Source: Myxococcus vastator (lineage in GTDB: Bacteria > Myxococcota > Myxococcia > Myxococcales > Myxococcaceae). Taken from it: DNA of 49,359 nucleotides. Below the pieces are notes generated by a model. The model saw nothing but the letters and a program-made list of their open reading frames with translations, was not told where the DNA came from and ran no database searches. Every line of letters starts with the position of its first letter. Position 1 is the stretch's first letter. The stretch spans positions 1 through 49,359 of the forward strand of contig NZ_JAAIYB010000008.1 in NCBI RefSeq assembly GCF_010894475.1, given 5' to 3'. The position numbers were made by a program, and so were the translations under genes. Positions 44,762-49,359 of the stretch are shown here, piece by piece.

Positions 44762-45349
44762 ATGCGCGCGCCCATCATCGACCAGCGCGAGCACGGCGCC
44801 GTGGCCCAGGCGCTGCTCGGCTGGCCATTGCCGGAACGGACAGAGGACGTCGTCTCCCTGGAGTGGCTGGTGGAACGGCTGCGCTCCAGCAAGGTGGATT
44901 GGGCACTGCTGGACAAGCTGGTGCGCTTCGAGCCCTCGGGCTACACGCGGCAGACGATTGCCCGGACGCCCGCGTGCGAGCTGCTGCTCGTCTCCTGGCT
45001 CCCCGGGCAGGCGTCCTGCGTCCATGACCATGGCGGCTCCGGGGGCGCCTCCTGGCTGGTGCGGGGCCTGCTGCGGGAGACGCGCTTCGCGTGGGCGGGG
45101 GACCGGTTGGTGCCCGACGTCATCGTGGGGGCGCGCGAGGGCGACCTCCTGCTGGAGTTTCCGGACACCATCCACCGCATCGACAACGCGTCCCGCCACG
45201 GGGCGGTGTCCCTGCACCTCTACGCGCCGCCGATGCAGGGGATGACGCCGTACGATGCGAGCCTGGCGTCGGAGTCGCTCAAGCCACCGCGTCCGCCTGC
45301 TGCGGAGCGCGAGGCGCCTGGGCGAAGGCGCCGGCCACGGGCAACGTGA
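44762..45349 (+). CDS. Cysteine dioxygenase-like cupin
   Basis: The 195-residue cupin has CVHDHGGSGGAS with iron ligands His88 and His90, a third His138 in FPDTIHRI, and Tyr154 in HLYAPP at the cysteine dioxygenase Tyr position. It should oxidise cysteine or a related thiol to a sulfinate. Cys86, just before the HDH, is in the rough place of the mammalian crosslink Cys, but spacing differs. ATG 44762 follows GGGGGGAAC. The last ~30 residues (PPRPPAAEREAPGRRRRPRAT) are basic and lie in a 71-bp tail-to-tail overlap with the histidine kinase gene. Confidence 0.87.
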   Translation: MRAPIIDQREHGAVAQALLGWPLPERTEDVVSLEWLVERLRSSKVDWALLDKLVRFEPSGYTRQTIARTPACELLLVSWLPGQASCVHDHGGSGGASWLVRGLLRETRFAWAGDRLVPDVIVGAREGDLLLEFPDTIHRIDNASRHGAVSLHLYAPPMQGMTPYDASLASESLKPPRPPAAEREAPGRRRRPRAT

Positions 45350-46280
45350 CGCGGAAGATGCTGCCCCGCTCCGGGGCGCTCTCCACCGTCAGGGTGCCGC
45401 CCAGCGACGTCACGATGCCATGGCACACCGCCAGCCCCAGGCCCGTGCCCACGCCCAGGGGCTTGGTGGTGAAGAACGGGTCGAAGATGCGCTCGCGGTG
45501 CTCGGGGGAGATGCCGCAGCCGGTGTCGCGCACCTCCACCGCCACCCGGCCGGCCTTCGCCTCGAGGGCGACGACGTGGACCTCGTTCTTCTCCACCTCG
45601 CCGGGGATGATGGACTGCGCCGCGTTGAGCAGCAGGTTGAGGAACACCTGCCCCAGCCGAGCGCCGTTGCCCTGGACCGGTGGCAGGCCCTCACACTCCA
45701 CCACCAGCCGCGCGCGGTGCCGCAGCTCGTGCATGGCCATCTTCGCCGCCGTGCGCACCACCGAGCCCAGGTCCGACGGGCCCGTGCCCACGTCCTCCGC
45801 GCGTGACAGCGTCTGCAGGTCACGGACGATGAGGCGGATGCGCTCGGCGCCGTCGCGCGTCTCCGCCAGCGCCTCCAGCACCTCCTGCCGGTCCTGCTCG
45901 GAGAGGTGCTCCTTCTGCTGCAGCTCCTGGTGGATGTACTCCAGGTTGCTGAGGATGAAGGCCAGCGGGTTGTTGATTTCGTGCCCCACGCCCGCGGCGA
46001 TGCGGCCCAGCGCAATCAGCCGGTCGGCGAACAGCAGCTGCGCCTGGGTGGCGCGCAACTGCTCCAGGCTGCGCGACAGCTTGACGTTGGCCGCCTCCAG
46101 CGCCGCGGTCCGTTCACGGACCGTCTCCTCCAACAGCGCCGCCTCCCGTGTGGAGGGCCGCGGCGCGCGGAGCCGCGCGCCATTCATGGGAGTGGCTTGG
46201 AGCGTGTCGAAGGCGCGCCGCAGCGTTCCGCGTCGCTGCGCCACCGCGGACATCAGCATCACCCTCGCTCGCAGCGTCAT
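45279..46280 (-). CDS. Cytoplasmic sensor histidine kinase
   Basis: The 333-residue histidine kinase has a coiled-coil N-terminus (ETVRERTAALEAANVKLSR), a phospho-acceptor H-box GVGHEINNPLAFIL with His100, an N-box QVFLNLLLNAAQSI, and DTGCGISPEH and FFTTKPLGVGTGLGLAVCHG ATP-lid motifs. There is no membrane helix and no clear sensory domain, so it is soluble and probably gets its input from a partner. The length is short for the class. ATG 46280 is preferred; an in-frame GTG at 46325 would add 15 residues. No response regulator is adjacent, an orphan kinase as is common in Myxococcus. Its C-terminus overlaps the convergent cysteine dioxygenase-like gene by 71 bp. Confidence 0.88.
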   Translation of the reverse strand: MTLRARVMLMSAVAQRRGTLRRAFDTLQATPMNGARLRAPRPSTREAALLEETVRERTAALEAANVKLSRSLEQLRATQAQLLFADRLIALGRIAAGVGHEINNPLAFILSNLEYIHQELQQKEHLSEQDRQEVLEALAETRDGAERIRLIVRDLQTLSRAEDVGTGPSDLGSVVRTAAKMAMHELRHRARLVVECEGLPPVQGNGARLGQVFLNLLLNAAQSIIPGEVEKNEVHVVALEAKAGRVAVEVRDTGCGISPEHRERIFDPFFTTKPLGVGTGLGLAVCHGIVTSLGGTLTVESAPERGSIFRVTLPVAGAFAQAPRAPQQADAVA

Positions 46281-46445
46281 CGCGTCCGGCTCCAGCGGTG
46301 TGGTGTCTGTTCGTGGAAGAGCCACGAGTCGCGACAGACCCGCGTAGTCAACACTGTCATGGCGGTCAGGGGCAAGGGACGGAAGGGGGGTGACAGCGTG
46401 CGCCGCAGGACGGAGGCGGTGTGTTCCAACCGAGCACCCGCTGCT

Positions 46446-47477
46446 TCAGTCGGGGCACGGGCCGCAGTCCGCCTGGCAGCTTCCCGCCGCGACGCCGCTG
46501 CCGCAACGCTCGGTGAACTGACAGACGCCGTCTCCGCAGCGGTGGATGTCGCGCGGCCGCAGGCGCGTCGTGAGGGGCAGGAAGGCGCGTCCGTTGTATG
46601 TGCAGGTTTCGTAGTAGGGCGTTTCGCCGTTGGTGGGCGGGTTCTTCTTGCCCGCGTCCCACTCAAAGGGGAGGGCGTCGGTGGTGGCGCGTTGGCAGAG
46701 CGACTCGCAGGTGCCCGTGTGGATGATGGGCAGGCAGTCCCCCTGGGCGGGGTTCGAGGCCAGGCCGCAGGCGCGCACGCTGCTCTCGTCCTCGCGCAGG
46801 TAGCCGCGGTCCGTGGCGGCGAAGACGCCGGTGCCGTCGAAGAGGTTGCCGAAGAAGCACGCCTCCCGCTCGCTGAACGTCGACAGCTCCTGCTCCGTGT
46901 ACGACAGGGCGCTGCCCCGCGCGTTGCGGCCCAGCACGGAGATGGCGACGGAGAGCCCGAACTTGTTCGCGTGGGCCGCCAGGCAGGCGGAGACAATCTC
47001 TTCCTCCTGGGGCGTCGCCGGTGCGCCCGTGGCCCAGTTGTGTGCCAGACCCAGGCCTCCTTCCCAGGTGTACTTCACCCCCGTCGCCGGGTGGGTGTAC
47101 TTGCGCTGCTGATTCTCCTTCGCCGCGCACCGGATGATGTAACGCATGATTTCATCGGCCTGGGTGGGGTCCTGGTTGAACCAGTTGGAGAACCCTTCCG
47201 TGGACAGCCCGTTGGTTGACAATCCATTGGTGGACAGCCCGTTGGTCGAAAGGCCATTGGTTGATAAGCCATTGGTCGACAATCCGTTGCCCGATTCGGC
47301 CGCCGTGCGGGCTTCGGACAGCGTCCAGGTATCACCCTCGGGCTCCGCTGGACCACATGCCCCGCCTCCGAATCCCAGCGCCAGGCTCAGCAGCCCCCCG
47401 GCGATGCGCGGCCGGCGAAGGTGTTTCAGGCAGGGATTGATTTGGATTCCAGACAGAGACGCTGGCATGAGGCGCAT
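46446..47477 (-). CDS. NGLST-repeat lipoprotein, Cys-rich
   Basis: The 343-residue protein has a signal with a Gly-rich LALGFGGGAC lipobox-like end (Cys41) after a long basic N-region. Then come DTWTLSEARTAAESG, six tandem NGLST pentapeptides, and a mature domain of ~250 residues with about a dozen Cys (ending GSCQADCGPCPD). NGLST repeats after the lipobox are seen in other myxobacterial surface lipoproteins, where they may act as spacers. GGGGGAG precedes ATG 47477; an in-frame start at 47555 would bury the signal. A weak sigma-54-like element lies at 47511-47526. The function is not known. Confidence 0.8.
   Translation of the reverse strand: MRLMPASLSGIQINPCLKHLRRPRIAGGLLSLALGFGGGACGPAEPEGDTWTLSEARTAAESGNGLSTNGLSTNGLSTNGLSTNGLSTNGLSTEGFSNWFNQDPTQADEIMRYIIRCAAKENQQRKYTHPATGVKYTWEGGLGLAHNWATGAPATPQEEEIVSACLAAHANKFGLSVAISVLGRNARGSALSYTEQELSTFSEREACFFGNLFDGTGVFAATDRGYLREDESSVRACGLASNPAQGDCLPIIHTGTCESLCQRATTDALPFEWDAGKKNPPTNGETPYYETCTYNGRAFLPLTTRLRPRDIHRCGDGVCQFTERCGSGVAAGSCQADCGPCPD
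47199..47288 (-). repeat. Six tandem 15-bp units encoding NGLST
   Basis: Ninety bases hold six in-frame 15-bp units, each encoding Asn-Gly-Leu-Ser-Thr, e.g. AATGGATTGTCAACC on the coding strand. Codons differ between units (GGA/GGC/GGG, TCA/TCC/TCG), so the peptide is kept while DNA has diverged. The unit is a multiple of 3, so copy-number change would not shift frame. Confidence 0.9.
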
Positions 47478-47723
47478 GGCTCTCCCCCGTTTCAGGGAGC
47501 GGGCAATGCCAGCTCCCTGGATGCCATCAGTTCCAGCTTCCACGAACTGAAACACTGTCGCCGATGGATGAAGCCAGTGTGACGGTGTTCAAGCCATGAG
47601 AAAATATGGCTCGGTGGGAAAATTCGGGTAGGGGTCTGCCCGGAGACACCTGGTGTGTGTCATGGGCGACGGCGGCGCTGCTGCTTGCTCGCAAGGTGAT
47701 AGCGGATACGGGCTTTCCGCCAG

Positions 47724-49145
47724 CTAATCGCTTTCGTCGAACTCCAGCGCGAGCGACGCGGCCGGGGTGAGCGCGAAGCCATCCGCGGTGCGCAGGCGCC
47801 AGGTGCCCACGTCGGTGACGGGGCCTCCCACGACCTCGGACTCCGAGGCGTCGCCGCGCGTCTCCGCCTGGCCCAGGTGGAGGCAGAGGTGGACGCGGGC
47901 ATTCACCGGGTCCGCCAGCTTCTGCGCCATGTCCTGGAGCACCCGCAGCGTGCGCTCCGCCTCGCGCAGGTACTCGGTGCGCTCGGTGGTGGGGGCGCCG
48001 TGGTCCAGCGGGTGCACGGCGAGCAGGGAGGTGCCGGACTGGAGCGCCAGCAGGAAGCCGCCGCCGCGCAGGCCCTGCTCCAGCCCATCCAGCACGTCCG
48101 CGAGCACCGCGTACACGGCGTCGTCATCCTGGGCGGAGGCTGCGAGCACGACTTCGGCGTGGACGGCGAGCGCCAGCCGCGTGCGGCGCGTGGGCTGGAC
48201 GGGCTCCTCGGCCGCTTCGCTGAGCGCGGTGAGGAAGGCCGTCACGCTGCCGAAGCGGCGGCCGCCGTCCTTCTCCAGGCAGCGCAGCACCACCGCGTCC
48301 ACCGCCGGGGACACCGCGGCGATGGCGCTGGGCCGGGGCGCGGGCGCCTCCAGGTGCAGCCGCTCCAGCTCCATCCGGTCCTCGCACTGGAAGGGATAGC
48401 GGCCGGTGATGAGCTGATGCAGCAGCACGCCCAGCGCGTAGATGTCCGTGTGCGGGCCAATGGGTCCGCCGCGGAACTGCTCGGGCGCCATGGCGTGCGC
48501 GGTGCCCAGCCGCTGGCCGGCGATGGTGAGCCCCTCCTGCGAAGGCTCGGCGTGCAGCAGCTTGGCGATGCCGAAGTCCAGCAGCTTCACCCGGGGGTGC
48601 TCGCCTTCCTCCACGACGAGGATGTTGCTGGCCTTCAAGTCGCGGTGGACGACGCCCGCGCGATGCGCGGCCTCCAGCGCGCCGCAGACGGGCTCCAGGT
48701 ACGCGCGCGCGCGCGTCGACGACAGCCGGCCGCGCTCCAGCACCACCTGGCTGAGCGTGCGGCCGGTGAGCAGCTCCATGACGTAGTAGGGGCTGCCGTC
48801 CGGCATCAGCCCGAAGTCATAGACATCCACGATGTTCGGGTGGCGAATCTGGTTCACCACGCGCGCCTCGCGCACGAAGCGCTTGAGCATCTCCCCCTGG
48901 TCCGCCAGGTGCGGGTGGAGGACCTTCACCGCCGCCCGCCGGCCCAGGATGCGGTGCTCCGCCTCGTACACGCTGCCGTGCCCGCCCGAGGCGAGCAGCG
49001 CCTTGAGGACGTACTCCCCGGCCAGCGTGCCCGGGCCTTGCTGGGTACGGGAAGGGTCGCTCTGGGCCCGCTCGGATGCATGCAGGTCCGCGCGGGCCTG
49101 GATGCGAAAGGTGCTCTCGGAGTCCGCCGCCATGGGGTGCCTCAT
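47724..49145 (-). CDS. Ser/Thr kinase with degenerate cyclase-like C-terminus
   Basis: The 473-residue protein has a kinase domain at ~40-310: LLASGGHGSVYEAE glycine loop, AVKVLHPH Lys, HRDLKASNIL, DFGIAKLL and MAPEQF. The C-terminal ~160 residues (from TRLALAVHAEVVLAAS) look like a worn class III nucleotide cyclase: GGFLLALQSGTSLLAVHPLD, then VHLCLHLGQAET and VVGGPVTDVGTWR in the R-x-GIHxG / N-x-AARL place, with no metal Asp residues recognisable. It has no membrane segment and is probably cytoplasmic. Starts at 49145 or 49133 are both possible. The 214 bp to the window end show no gene I can support. Confidence 0.87.
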   Translation of the reverse strand: MRHPMAADSESTFRIQARADLHASERAQSDPSRTQQGPGTLAGEYVLKALLASGGHGSVYEAEHRILGRRAAVKVLHPHLADQGEMLKRFVREARVVNQIRHPNIVDVYDFGLMPDGSPYYVMELLTGRTLSQVVLERGRLSSTRARAYLEPVCGALEAAHRAGVVHRDLKASNILVVEEGEHPRVKLLDFGIAKLLHAEPSQEGLTIAGQRLGTAHAMAPEQFRGGPIGPHTDIYALGVLLHQLITGRYPFQCEDRMELERLHLEAPAPRPSAIAAVSPAVDAVVLRCLEKDGGRRFGSVTAFLTALSEAAEEPVQPTRRTRLALAVHAEVVLAASAQDDDAVYAVLADVLDGLEQGLRGGGFLLALQSGTSLLAVHPLDHGAPTTERTEYLREAERTLRVLQDMAQKLADPVNARVHLCLHLGQAETRGDASESEVVGGPVTDVGTWRLRTADGFALTPAASLALEFDESD

Positions 49146-49359
49146 CCTTACACCTTTCCCCAGGCAGTCTGCGCTGACGCCGGGTGGAATTCCCGCCGCG
49201 CCGCGGCATCGCGGTGTGCGCGTTGGCCACCCATCGGGGATGACGTGGGCGCGTCCCGCGAGGTGTTCGCTGGCGGAAGGTCTGCTGCCCTGGAGTCGGG
49301 GGGGATTGGACGGAGGGGCCCTGGCACTGATGGGATTCAGGGGGCGTGACGCTTCGTAC

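Overview
The window is GC-rich chromosomal DNA (roughly 70% by eye) from a myxobacterium, most likely Myxococcus or a close relative such as Corallococcus. The evidence is an 11-gene light-regulated carotenoid operon ending in the paired MerR-B12 regulators carA and carH, in the gene order known from the M. xanthus carB-carA cluster. Serine/threonine kinases, an FHA-type sigma-54 activator, an ADYC-type lipoprotein and NGLST-repeat and RCC1-repeat lipoproteins also fit. I see no tRNA, rRNA, CRISPR array, insertion sequence or phage gene.

Layout. 1-4.2 kb: a giant RCC1-repeat lipoprotein. 4.2-7.7 kb (minus strand): a tiny Arg-rich ORF, a hypothetical protein, an esterase, a TIGR01777-type epimerase and a Cys-less redoxin-like protein. 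7.7-18.2 kb (plus): a 114-bp divergent control region, then crtE, crtIa, crtB, crtD, crtC, a GT21-like glycosyltransferase, crtYc, crtYd, an acyltransferase, carA and carH, nearly all overlapping by 4 bp. Together these genes make GGPP, phytoene and desaturated, hydrated and cyclised carotenoids, then probably glycosylate and acylate them. The promoter region carries a CarA-type palindrome and three CarH-type 11-bp repeats over the -35 box.

18.2-26.9 kb (minus): an ADYC lipoprotein, then a four-gene operon: secreted protein, membrane-anchored coiled-coil protein, FHA/degenerate-GGDEF/sigma-54 activator, and a 1295-residue kinase fused to an nSTAND ATPase, PEGA and FGE-sulfatase domains. The lipoprotein gene and the operon each have a sigma-54 promoter (GG-N10-GC) with three copies of a GGCAA-N3-TTGCC palindrome 70-145 bp upstream of the predicted start point. 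I infer a self-contained kinase/activator regulon. This is the best candidate here for an undescribed system.

27.2-32.7 kb: an APC permease, a glutamine synthetase, a GFA/CENP-V-like zinc protein, an alpha/beta hydrolase (possible kynurenine formamidase) and a membrane protein. Hairpins lie between the two convergent pairs. 32.7-39.5 kb (minus): a tightly coupled kynurenine/2-aminomuconate operon: aldehyde dehydrogenase, RidA-type deaminase, 3-hydroxyanthranilate dioxygenase, ACMS decarboxylase, kynureninase, kynurenine monooxygenase and an SDR lacking YxxxK. A 4-oxalocrotonate decarboxylase-like gene at 42.3 kb may continue the pathway. Tryptophan dioxygenase is not in the window.

39.8-49.1 kb: a DUF2243 membrane protein with a small partner, an SDR, an outer-membrane barrel, a COG4529-like flavoprotein, a cysteine dioxygenase-like cupin overlapping a histidine kinase tail-to-tail, an NGLST-repeat lipoprotein and a kinase with a degenerate cyclase-like C-terminus. 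The only gene-free stretch over 300 bp is 26880-27225, which holds the sigma-54 promoter and palindromes.
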